A stretch of DNA of 64,000 bases from Terebella lapidaria (Eukaryota; Annelida; Polychaeta; Terebellida; Terebellidae), in the NCBI GenBank assembly GCA_949152475.1, contig OX424570.1:7428181-7492180 (forward strand), given 5' to 3'. This document shows positions 24,459 through 37,100 of this stretch, one piece after another (the first letter of the stretch is position 1; each line of letters starts with the position of its first letter). Position numbers and translations under genes: made by a program. The notes under the pieces were generated by a model. The model searched no databases. It saw only the letters and a list, made by a program, of their open reading frames with translations, and had not been told where the DNA came from.

Positions 24459-26129
24459 TTAAATTACTTTCGCAAAACAAATATCCCACTTCATCGCCTG
24501 CCTATGAGTTTGGATGACACAAGGGACTAATTCAAAGCAAACACTCAATTTAGCGAAAAATGTCTCTGTCAGACATGATATGTCATGTCTTTGTTCCATC
24601 TTAACCCACGAGTCCCCCAAGGGAGTTGTCATGACTCGGAATGTGTAACAACCCACGATATAAGGCAATGAAATGATATCACTGTCTTGTCAGTTATAAC
24701 ACATCTTTGTCATGTATAAACGATATGTAGCCTACTCAGCTGGACATGACTGTAGAAGCTGGAACCGAATAGTGACTCAATTTCCATAAAATAAGAGCTT
24801 TGGTTTGTGCAATATGTTGTCCATCATGTTTGCACGATCAAAAGTGTACATGTAAGAATCAGTTTTAATCAGTATTATGTATGTACATAATATATTATGT
24901 AGTTGAATTGCACAGAGAATCATGGTGTATTAATATAATATTATACCCAAGTTTACTAGAACCTTACTAGCCACACACCCTTTTACTCATTTTAGAAAAT
25001 ATAGAAAGAGCAGTATGCATTACACATGTGTTGCGCCATGTAGACATGTTCCGTTCTTCTTGCTTTCATCTCCATGACATCTCCTTTTAACTGGACAATC
25101 ATCCTCTGCGAAATATTTAGGATATACGTGAATGGAGATCTTCGTCAAGTGAACGAACCCAACTACCTTCAGTATGCATTGTACAGTATTATATTGGAAA
25201 ATGTAATGTATTTTATTAACTGCTATGCTATTAACTACTCGGCATTAATTATTTTTCAAGAGAGAGAGAGAACGCAGGCAAAGACTACCAGCCTTTGTCA
25301 TGTTGTTATCAAATGTCATGTTGTTACTGTTATTTCACCTGTCCAGACTGGCGAGTGCATCTGGTCCACGACAGTAACTGTTGCCCTGTCATCTCACATT
25401 ATGTTACAGACCAGACTCATGTGTGAATGCGGTGGTTCACGAATCAGATGTTAATGTAAAATGTATAACTGGATGTTTTTTGTGTAGTTTGTAGCTGTAC
25501 GAATCTAGCAAGAAAGGCACTTGCTTGTGATATTTTGTATGCTGTGCATCTTTTGTGCAATTGAGGATTTTTCATTAATCCCTTCATTAAACATAAACAT
25601 CACATGCAATATAACATAAGCGTAGCATACCCATAATGATGAGCAACAAACAAAAAGGTACAAGACAATATGAATATTCATTGATACAAAGAGGCACGTT
25701 GCGCGTTTGCGATAATCAGAGAATAGTCCTTAGAGTATGTGTAACTATCGCAATACTCACTCGCACCGAGTTTAGAGGATGAGTTGATCCCTAAGACGTT
25801 TGATAGGTCCGTCAATAAAGTTTTCCAGTGCTGCGCTACCTGTGTAGTTCGGGTAAAGTTCATCACTACAATACAAATGAACGGTTGGTGGTCTTATTCA
25901 TTTGCACGAAGGGTATCCATGTGTAGAGAAAGGCACAACCATGCGACTTGGAGATTCTCCTCAATGAAGTATTCACATGTTGGCGAGTTTCGTCTTGGGA
26001 TTTGGTATCTCTTGGACGTGGAATTGATGATACTCTTATATCCTTGTACTATCCTACTCCCCCTGTACATTTAGTTTTTAGTGTGTATCACATTGTAGAT
26101 GAGAAATATCACGTCGTAAATGAGATAAT

Positions 26130-26590
26130 GTCATTGAATACAGAAAAGTCTGAAAGGGTTTCATTGTTAGTACAAAATGTTTTATTTTAGGTTTTCTATT
26201 GGCATTATCAATATCAATATTATAAAAATGCCAGATTGTTGGCATTAGGTTTGTACTCGGATCCATACCACTGAGCTGATGTCACTGCTGGTGAACGTTA
26301 AGATTGTCCCATGGGATGCCATCAACTCAGTAGTCTTTTGGCTTGTGATCGGGACTCATATACTTATCAATATTATCATGGGGATTTCTAATTCATTTTG
26401 ATATGTTCCACCAGGTGTACGGTAGAAACAACTTCATTTCACACACTGTCTGCCCCTGGCAAAGCCAGTGTGTCTGAATAAAATATTTGAACCGGCTTAA
26501 TTTCTATTTCAAAATGTTTTGTTTTAGGTTTGCTATTGGCATCATCCAAATGTTTTATTGCTGGTAATAGGTTGATATTTACATTCTGAC
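26130..26590 (+). mobile_element. Copy of the 0.5 kb element with terminal direct repeats
   Basis: A diverged left repeat (about 26130-26250), a spacer (about 26255-26450, including CACTGAGCTGATGTCACTGC) and a right repeat (about 26451-26590, starting TCTGCCCCTGGCAAAG) follow the order of the cleaner copy at 55021-55528. Non-coding; older than the 55 kb copy. Confidence 0.5.
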
Positions 26591-28392
26591 TATGTACATT
26601 GTATGCTCAATCTCTGACACATCGACATTCCATGTGGTAATAAGATTGCGGGTTGAATACGCATACTCATATTTAAATATTTCATTCCTTGCAAGTTGTG
26701 AATAATTGTGAATATGTTGTGAACAATTGTGAATATTGATTGACTGTAAATTGTTGCTTATTCGTTAAAAGGAACAGTGCTCGTTAATGTATATTTCACG
26801 TTGATGCATCCGCTATAGATATTGCATGATTATTTCGTGATGCTCTTCGCTTAGTGCTGTTTTCCTATTGTTTCCATGAGATGTGGACAAGTGATATTTC
26901 TTTTGCATGTATTATCATCGCATGACTTAGCTTCAGTGAATTCGTCGTTGCAAAATGAAAACAGTTTTGCTCGTACATAAAACGTGCCATTCGAATATGC
27001 CATTATCAATATTCATTGTGGGAAGATAAGACATAATCAGAATTTGTAGTCTGTGACTCCCGATATGGTATAAATCACACAGTCATTGGACATTGAGAAC
27101 GCGCATTGAACATTTTATGATAACTGCAATTCACTATACACTGATTGAATATACATTGATCTAGGCCTCAAAGGGCAGTCTACTTCATTTGTCACTAGTC
27201 ACTCTATCATCTGAACCAGGCGGTATACTAGTATACACCATGTGTCACAATTAGCACTAACCTATCTGTCAGAATGTCAAGTCTTTTGTTATCGTCTCCC
27301 TCTGTAGTCCTGAAGAGAGTGACCAGCTTGTGATTCATGTTCTGACATGGACTGCAGTCTGAAATTGGTGATCAGGTGTGAGACACTGGAAAAGTTTGAT
27401 GTTGCTATTCATTGCACGCATTACGTTCGAAGAGTTGACAAAACATTAAATCGAGATAAATCGGTTTCACTTTGGATCAAGTCAGGTGGGACTTTTACTG
27501 AGTGTCTCCCTTTTGTAGTCTGCACTAATGTTTATTTTCACCATCCTCACTAAACATGTACATGTATTTTATTTGTTTTGTACATGTATTATATTTTAAT
27601 TGCGGGTAAGAACCATATCTGACGAATCATCCTAGTTGTGTCAGGCAGAATACCACCCTTCGAGCAATTGTATTGTGGTTTCATATGTGCGATTATCACA
27701 TGGCCACTCATTCCTTACGCAACAGTTGATATTTAATGAGATAATTCATCCACTGAATAAAAAACAACTGTCATGTGTTTGAATCTTGATGGTAACAACC
27801 CTGCAAAAATATTTACTGACAATGAAACTGTTCTTACCCATCCCTCTGTTGATGTACGCCAGTGTCGTTCGACAAGGTATTTTGTCGGGCTTTGTTTCTG
27901 TTCCGAAATGTTGTATTTTACATTTGTTATTGGAATGATCAAAATTTGGCTGTATTGGTGGCGATAGATTGAAACTTACATAGTTATTTCGTTACTTGTC
28001 AGGAATAAGGTAGTTACGAATACGAACTAGCCATAGTGGGCTTAATTTTCATGATGTCACCAAACGACTGTTATTTCACCATTCCAGACTGGCGAGTGCC
28101 ATCTTCGATCCAGTTCTCGTGCCCTGTGTCGGGCCCCCATGTCACAGGCCACACTAATGGAGTCAAATGTCAAGTTTCCCGATTGGATCTAATAGTAGGA
28201 GAAATGTTTAATTTGTATTGAAGTCATAATTAAGCCAAAGAGCCAGGAAATGTCAGTTTGCTCTTGGAAGATCGGACTGATGAGTCTGTTGACCTCACAG
28301 TGAATCCCGTCTACTGTCTATGATATATATTAGTACTTCAATGAATGAGTGTGTCTCATTTGTCTGTAGATGAGAATGTATCATTGTATCCT

Positions 28393-29418
28393 GGGGCCTA
28401 GTGCTGCACCAAACCGTCGGTGAAGCGTCGGTGACAACGTTCGTCGTAAAAACACCAACGTCCGTCGTGAATTATGCGTCGGTGTGAAAGTTGGTGTGTA
28501 CCAAGCTGTCGGTCGTTGAAAACTAACGTCCACTGGACGTAAAATCTGCGACTCCTACTGAGCAGTCGTAGATGGGTCGTACAGCTTTTGAAATCGTGTA
28601 CCGCACAATATAAGTGGAGTAGAATATTTTTTATCTGTGCGATATGTTCACATAACACTCTGATAGCTTTGGGAACGAGCTGTTATCAAAATTTCAATGA
28701 TTGCAGAGTATCAGTATAATTATGCTACAAACTGCGCTATTTTGATGGTTGCTTGAACACGCGAATAAAACTAAAATTATGAAACTGCACTAAATCATTC
28801 GTTTTGCATTTACTGTAAATAGCCATATTTTGGTTTCCAAAATACTCAGATATATTTATACACTGAACCAATGTACAGATCGTATTGTGATAAGGGACGA
28901 TAACACTTCTCATTATGTATCAAAAGGCTGTAATGGTTGAATCCTTTGCAATTGCATCATGTGTTAATCAATGCTAATTAAAGTAATACATGTGTGAGAT
29001 ATTGGAATCGCACAGGGTAAAATATACATTCATTGTCAACAGATTTATTGTACGCTTCAATAGGTTTATGTTTGCACCCGCAGTGCATACCAGAGTGGTT
29101 ACAGTAAATGTTTGAAAAATTTATTGTCCACGCAATAGCTTTCCAGAATCATACTGTACGTGTATTTCCAACACCAGCCATCCATATAAAATGCATTTAA
29201 TAGTTAAAACTGATAATCTTGACAATTAAAACAAGTATGTGCCGATCCGTCGGTAGGCACCCCGACGCGTCGGACCAACGACCAATTTGCGACTTCTTGG
29301 TGCACACCACACGGGCGGTGATTGCACGACGGACGTTTCTACGACGGACGTAGGTCCCACCGACACTCAATCGACGCTTGTTTTACAACGGTTTGGTGCA
29401 CTAGGTGCACTAGGCCCC
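28393..29418. mobile_element. 1.03 kb non-autonomous DNA transposon (MITE-like)
   Basis: The ends are the perfect inverted pair GGGGCCTAGTGC and GCACTAGGCCCC, and about 10 bp inward both ends share TGCACCAAACCGT in inverted orientation. The first 200 bp and last 200 bp are CpG-rich and packed with CGTCGG/CCGTCG words; the middle is AT-rich. The paralogous site in unit A near 13305 reads straight through TACCCTGCAGAGGG, which proves an insertion. A target duplication is at most a few bases (CCTG-like). The superfamily cannot be assigned from the ends alone. No coding frame survives. Confidence 0.75.
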
Positions 29419-31139
29419 TGCAGAGGGACGATAGACCACGATAGACCACACGATAGACCACACAATAATTTACGCTGTGGTATTACAAATGACGCAGAAG
29501 AGTGGGAGCTTTTATGGCTTGCTCGTAAGCATCAATGATCAAGAGCATCAACTTGACATTTATCCCGGAATTGGCCAGGAACTTGTTGCAGAAGGAACAA
29601 CTGCTCCCGGGTACGAGATGGATGAATAGGCTTCTACACTGGACTCAAAATTAAGCTCAATGACCTGAAGCCATGAACATATGACCACGAATATCACAGT
29701 CATTTAGCAGGGGACTGATTGGAAATCACGATGTTGAATAAGCTCGTGAACAATGATGTCGGATTGAGGTTTTTTCTCGAATATTCACACTCGAAATCAT
29801 TCAACTAATAGATCCACGGTATGTGTTTTTGTCTACTCGGGCAAATGGCGACAGTACCTGCTTGGCAGTATTTGGAAATGCGCATGCGTCACAATCATCT
29901 TGCGCCAGTATTTAACAGTACAATATCGATTATAATCATTATTGTCTAAATATTTTCAGTGGATATTGTTTGAGGCCATAATACTTAGGTCATAGGTGTA
30001 ATGGCTTTGAGCATGGTATACATACAAACACTATAAGAAAATTACAAAATTGATGGTATACATACAAACACTATAAGAAAATTACAAAGTTGATAACCAA
30101 TAGCCAATATGTTGGCGTACATTTTGTACTCCTCCCTTGAGCCACACATAGAGCGACCAGCTTGTGATCAATGACTCGGTCCAGGCTCCCGCCCACGAGT
30201 TACGTATGGTAATTGAGTGCTATCTGTGGGTGCCACGGTGTCCAACTGGTGGCACATGAAAGGTTTGATGTTGTTATTCATTGCAGGCATTAACAAGTAA
30301 GGTGTCCCATGAAATTTAAACGTTTTGTCCAGGATAAATTGCATATACAATCTTACATAACTGACTAATTATGGTGGTTGGGGGAGTTGTATACACGTGT
30401 ACATCGCAAATATCAGAAACGACTCACATGGAGACAGCAACCTTTATCAGGCCATTTATAGCATCTTGCAGAAAGATGGCCTTTCATTTCCGGTTACTAA
30501 TTGACTCGATTTAAATGTATTTCCACCATGAGAGCTATGATACCTTGCACTAAAACAACACAAGAGCTATGATACCTTGCATTATAACAACACACTACTT
30601 CTTCCGAGTGTGTTAATATGTTAATTACTCTCTAGCACGATTCCAAAGACAGAGTAAAGAGCGTGAAAAAAAAGTATTTTCTGATCAAATGTTCCCTTTC
30701 AGTTTGCTTTGTATCACGGTTTGATAAAGGGAAATTAAACAGACATGTGGTGTGAAAATTTTCACTAAGTGTAGGGCAGTATGTCACTGGAAGAGCACTG
30801 GAATGAACCGTTCATACTGGAGCATAAATACTGACCATTAAGATGATGGCTAGTCGTCTAGTGTGCGCTTGGGGATCATTGTTAACAAGATTGTTCAATG
30901 TAATTATCCTGTAACCGCGCTTCGGGAACTGAATACAAAACATCATTGAATACCAAATAGCATACAGGAATTTCAGATTAGTCAGTAAACTCTTGCGACG
31001 TCGTGCGTAGTACATGTATTTTTTTAACCAGAATTCATGTGTGATGTCTGTTCCTTACTTTCTGTTTAATTTGTTGAATTTATCAAGTTCGAACGCAATG
31101 TACAAATGTACAAACCAATCATTACTGGTGAGTCACGTT

Positions 31140-34100
31140 CTGTCATAAAATACTGACGATGCAAATTTACAAAGACTTCGTTTGATGTGATAATTATAGT
31201 ATACGGTATAATGCGAACAAAATACAAAATAATTTTTCAGGACACATGATTGGACCTGCATTATTGCGTTCATGATTTCCCTAAGCATATTACTTTTCTT
31301 GTACTTGATAATATTCTTCTAATCCATGATGAGTGTTATCAGATACTGATAACTTGATAGGCGATCGTGACATTGCTTGCCTCAAAATGTATTTTTTTCT
31401 TATTCTTGAAAAGGGACTCATAATCGATGACTGAGTGTATCCCGCAAGTTCATTAGGCGAACACGACAATGTATAGGCCTACAGTATTAAATTGCTTTCT
31501 GGAAAAAGAATAAAGAATAACCCGATCTCGTGCCTACCTATGGGTTCGGGTAACACCAGGGACTCGTTCAAAGCAAACACTAAATTTAGCAAAAATGTCT
31601 CTGTCAAACATGATATGTCAGGCCTTTGTTCTATCCCAACCCACGAGTCTCCGGAGGGAATTGTCATGACTCGGGAATGTGTAACAACTCACGATATAAG
31701 GCAATGAAAGGATATCACGGTCTTCCCAGGGGTAACACATCGTTTGGCGCTGAAACAAAATGGTCACGCAATCGCCATAAAATAAGAACTTTAGTTTCTA
31801 CAATATCATCATATTTGCACGATCAAGTTTGCATGTAAGAATCAGTCTTAATCGGTAATATGTGCATAATATATGTGATTGACTTGCAATCTGTATAAAG
31901 AATCACGATGTACTAATATAATATTATAATCCAAGTTTACCTGAACCTTTCCACCCACACAGTTTTTACTCATCATGTGGGAATAGAAGAAAAAACATTA
32001 GGCAGTACACATACTATTTGGGCAATGAAAACATGTTCCATTCTTCCAGCTTTCATACCCATGAGACAACGCATCAGAGAATCATCAATGGAGTGGAGGT
32101 GGCCAGTTTTGTCTTATGTTTCTTCAAAACAATACCACATAATCAAGTGTACTAGGATTCTCGTGAGAGCAACTATACTTTAACCACTCTCATGTTCAAA
32201 ACCCTTCTGTCAAACACGATCATTACTATTGGAAAATATTATCGTGTTTTTGTATGATATTGCTTGAACCCTGTCCAGGTAGAATTCGCATATAATTTCC
32301 ATCTATCCGTTTTATTAATTTTTGTATTATTTTATAGTAGTGGTGAAAAACCATGTGCAAAACTTATAGAAGAGAATGGGACATAATGTGGCTAATCAAC
32401 AACATTATGACTTGTCATGAAACCCAACTGATTTATTTTGTATTCCAATGATTTCATTCACCCATCGTCAATTCAATACTAACTCAATTGAAAAGTTAGT
32501 ATGTGGACAACTCTTGTTTCTCGGCTTCCGACCATTCATGATATCAAACTTGATATTAACAAATTTCTTAAATGGGCAGTGTAGTGTTGAAAATAATGAT
32601 GATGCAATGACAAGGGAAGATAGAATCCATGCATTCGTCTCACAATACAACCATATTCACGAACACTCCTTTACAAGTCATATTCCTCACATTCATCAAG
32701 CATTAAAGGTCATCGTCATTCTAGGTTCACAATTTGTTGCCAGTACTTATATTTAAGATATGATATCTTAACCAAGACATGACCTTTACCATGTGGATAA
32801 TGAAGTTGAGCTCTTCTCACCAATTCACTGTTTGGTGAAAATTTATTATATCGATGACACATGAACATTGATTTTCTGGAATGACTAAGCCAGTGTTCAA
32901 GCAAATTGTATTTCATGTTACTTCCAATTCCGAGTAAGTTCCTGATAAATTTCTGTTAGAAGTTTCTGTTAAAATATAAAGTATGTTATCAGATATGAAT
33001 ATCCAGTCTCTTTGGCCACATTGTATTCAGCATTGATCGTCCCATGTGACTCGTTTAGGATGAGTAAATTTCAGACCAGAATAATCTTTGTTGGCATAAA
33101 CTCTGGGAGACTACTTGACTGCAAAAGTCCAATGCCTACCAACTACAACAAAATTCATTAAAAACTATTGAAGAATATTGATACCAATATGTACGCAAAA
33201 GTCACAACATGTTGTGGCAATAAACCCAGATGTGGGTGTGGATGGTAAATTGTCATTACTGGTGGATCGACCTCGTTTTCCCGAGGAAATCAGATGTCAG
33301 TGTTCAGTCGAACAACAACAGCAAACGACTTATTTCCGTTGCAAGAGTTTCAACTAAAATGCAAGAATTCTCGGATGTCAGGTTTGAACTGAGAGATATC
33401 AGCTCATTCATTTGTGCCATGCTGCTGTATCCAATCACTATTTGTAACTCATCATGTGATGAAGGAGTCGCCACGGTAACCGGCTCCAGGAGCTACACCA
33501 ATCGCCACCAGCTCGTGCATCAGTAGTTTTATGTGAGTGATTGCAGAAATCCACGGGGCACTATCGTGTCAACAATGTCCAAATTGCCATAAATCTGATC
33601 AAATACAAAAACCTGCTTTAACAAGTGTTTCGTACATGTTGTCGGTGGCATGCATTATGTGAAATTTGTCTGTGATGGATATTTGTTTTAGTTTTCATTT
33701 GTATCAATAGAGACGTATGTGTGTCATTGTGGTTCATATCGAATACGTGTATCACGTGTCCTTGCACGACAAACTTTTATGTCAGGAACTCTATAGCGTG
33801 ATTTGATTCATTCATATGAATGAGCCTCATATAAAAGTTGTGTTGCGTCCCAATCAACACTCAGGGCGATTGTTACAATATGTATATGGCATTGCAATGT
33901 CTAATTGTCTTTCTAAATTTGAAACCTTTAATAAACAATGAAGATCACTTCATCGATTAATTTACTGTGACCACCATCACCTAAACAGGTCGGATAATCA
34001 GTGTTTGGCATGGTGGAAACTTATTTAACCTTCATCACACAACATTGTATACAAACTACAAGCGTTTATTGCTAATTAGCGAAAATGGTGCGTTATGATT

Positions 34101-37100
34101 ACTGAATACATGTATTTAGAATGGGACAATGATTCATTTATGGTGAATTGCTGCCATTCCAGAGGATCGCTTCCCTATGCCCAATCATGGCCACGTTTGC
34201 CCATTCAGGAAGCTAATTAGAGTAAACTACATCATTGGTAAACACTAAACACAATGGTCTGGCGTCGGAGTCTGTATTACTCTCTGCGGGAACATCAGAG
34301 CCTTGCAAATGTCACACATTAGTGACGTTAGATGATGGAAATTCGATGTTGTGTGCTAGGAATCTTCTCTGTGTCTGCAGCAAGAAACATGCTATGCTTT
34401 TGTGAAAACTTGGAATGGGCTAATATCATGGTATTGTGATTACGAAACACTGAAAATATAATACTGGAGAATTACTTCCGACTGAACTAGTAGTCTATAT
34501 CTCACCGTGATAGAAAATCTATTATAGCATAAATTGTTAGTATTTTTTAATTAAATGAAATTAATTTCATTGATTCACATGTTGATTTAACAAATGTTAC
34601 ATAACTATTCTTGAAATTGGTTTGCAAATTAAATTACAAAACTGTGCACCTATATAAATATTGAAAATGTTTTGATATTGTCTTACTCATCAGTGGTAGT
34701 TTAACACAATATACCGGTACAGTACACGCATAGTTTCAATTCGCATTACCGGATTATGGAAGCAATATTAGTACGTTAAACGTATGTATCAAATTATAGG
34801 TATGGGACAAAAATTGAGACATGATTGGAATTCTTTCCGAATAGGCCTGAATCACCAGTGACTGACTACGCCTTCTTTCAGGAAATAAGTAGAACTTCAA
34901 TGCTAGGTGCTCACTTTCTTATTGAATAACATGTTTTGTTATTTCATGTTATACGTATGAAGTCAGATGCCATGGAGTCTGATACAGATGTCAATCTTTG
35001 CTGTATCTCCGCTAAGTAATATTAAATTAAACAGTCAATAAGCCCACACGTATTCTACTGAAAAACAAAACCATATCCGTAACAATACATCAGTGACAAT
35101 TGCCCTATAACATTCTGAACATCGTGTCAGACAATTCATGATCATAGCAATTTATTATCTTCAAAGGATTTTGATGTAGAGTTCTACAAATTAGTTTATA
35201 TAAGCTTGGGCTGGTGCGTGTTTCATCTTGAAATGATTGAGGTATATATTCAAATCAGAACATATTTTGAATTTAGCAGTGGCTTCTCTGTCAGACAGGA
35301 TATGTCGAGGTTTTTTCCCGGTCTCGCCTCTAGATTCCTGAATAGAGTGACCAGCTTGCGATTCGTGATCTGACATGTACTGTGGGCTGAATTTCGTGCT
35401 TGTCTGAAGGTTTCATGAAAACATACATGGATGTATATGCATAACCATACATATATAAATGTACATGGGTACTAGCAAACAGATAAGTTCATATTCTAAC
35501 ACAGAATGCATGGAGGAATCGAGTGGTCGAATCGGAGTGATACTATAACTATCAAAGCTATATAGATATCACCAACACCCAGCAAGTGGGGTGTGATAAC
35601 AAATACTCCCGAAAGCAAATCCTTGCCCCACATGCGACACCTGCTATGTTATCCACGCATGCAAATCAAGACACAAATACATGTACGTACAAAAAATACA
35701 AAACAAGGGTGGGAATGAGACCTTAATCATATGTGTGACAGGCTTTGCCTACCGTCAATCAGATCATAAAACTCATGAGTGACGCCCATGACACTCCCTG
35801 AAGGTTCATGTCAGTCTAGGCAATACAAATACCTACGGTTTTAGCAGTTTGTAAGTCATAGTCTGTGCTTTGACTACGAATTCCGAAATCATCACTGATC
35901 ATGTCAACCGTCACATTTGTATTATAGCCTTGTAACATTTTGCCTTTATGGTCAATTTCCATGTAAAGATGAGATGAGAAGATGAGAAGCTTGTTTGTCT
36001 GGAATATCTGACGTGATCATATCTTATGTTACTCGGGGAGATGACATCAATTTGCCTGTACTTAGGTGAAATTGAACGAATTGGCTTTCTTTTCCTCATA
36101 GCAATACATTGTCTTTTGATGTCACCATTCATTGTATTTATTAAAGATACTGTCTCATGGTGAATTAAGGTGTTGACCCTACCTAGAAAAAATTAAAATC
36201 GAGATGCATAATGAAATGGAATGTCCGAACGACTCCCTTGTGCAAACTACATCAGTCTTACCATATTCGATAGTCATGTATTTTCATTTGATAAGTTCCC
36301 AGTAGGAACATAATCGGACATGATAAACGTAATGAGTTGTGTCATGGCAGACATATCATGCTAATGGATAGTAGCAACTCAAATGTTATCAAACGAAAAA
36401 AAAAACAGTTGCTTCAAATTTCACGGATGGTGATATTTACAAAACAAAAATACCATACTCTACTATTGGAACTGTGACTCCCATTCGTTTCTCGCAGGAG
36501 AAGGAAGATCCGCAAGGGCTACCAGCCATAGTGGGCGAAATTGTCATGATGTACCAAATTACTGTAATTTCTCCATTCCAGACTGGTGAGTCCCATCTCT
36601 ATTCCGCTTCTTGTGTCATGCACCTGGTCCACCACAGAAGCCTTCTCATCTTACAAATGTTGCAGACCAGATCTTGACATAGGAAAATATCACCAGATCT
36701 CCAGTGTGTAGTTCTTAGGAGCCCAGCAAAAAAAACACTTATTCATGATATATAGCAATCATGTAATTGTTCTGTTTTCATTTTAAATTGGACTGTCTAT
36801 TAGACCAGCCCAGGATATTACTTAGGTCGGAGGTCAAAGTTATCAGTAGGGATTGGTCACAAATGTTCATTTAAGACTTCTCTCTACTCCTCCCTTGAGC
36901 CCCACAAAGAGCGACCAACTTGTGATCACTGACTCGGTACAGGCTCATTGCCACGAGTACTATGGTGTACAAATGGTTTGATGCATGCAATAAAGAGTGA
37001 GCTGTCCCATGATGTTTGAACGTTTTGTCCAGGATACATTACACAATCCATTTGTGTATATGTGCGAGCTGAGTTTATGTATCTGTATCTGTGTGTGGGT

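Larger units (their letters stand above)
15653..24462 (-). mobile_element. piggyBac DNA transposon (8.8 kb) with TTAA target duplication
   Basis: The left end reads TTAA followed by CCCTTTGACGGCGGA; the right end is its inverse complement followed by TTAA (24459-24462). A terminal inverted repeat beginning CCC beside a TTAA duplication is diagnostic of the piggyBac superfamily, which excises and inserts by a DDD/E transposase. Element proper is 15657-24458. Inside are recognisable transposase exons on the minus strand, a second gene-bearing element in one of its introns, and subterminal repeats at both ends. The flanks rejoin into macro-repeat module M8, and the related site near 31482 still holds an unoccupied TTAA. 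The transposase gene is decayed, so the copy is non-autonomous today. Confidence 0.9.
24463..31140. repeat. Macro-tandem unit B, right of piggyBac, non-coding
   Basis: Module order matches unit A: M8 second half (24463-24720), an extra M4 (about 25300), the terminal-repeat element (about 26130-26590), M1 (27140-27390), M2 (27400-27540), M3 (27600-27750), a 140-bp repeat (27850-27980), M4 (28050), M6 (29410-29680) and M7 (30125-30370). A 1.03 kb MITE interrupts M6. Small local tandem duplications lie at about 30015-30095 (GGTATACATACAAACACTAT) and 30535-30595 (GAGCTATGATACCTTGCA). The high identity of 27110-28380 to unit A indicates recent duplication or gene conversion. I see no gene. Confidence 0.65.

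Noticed and set aside
32448-32756. 102-residue plus-strand frame
   Set aside because: AT-driven composition, no motif, no conservation among the repeat units.
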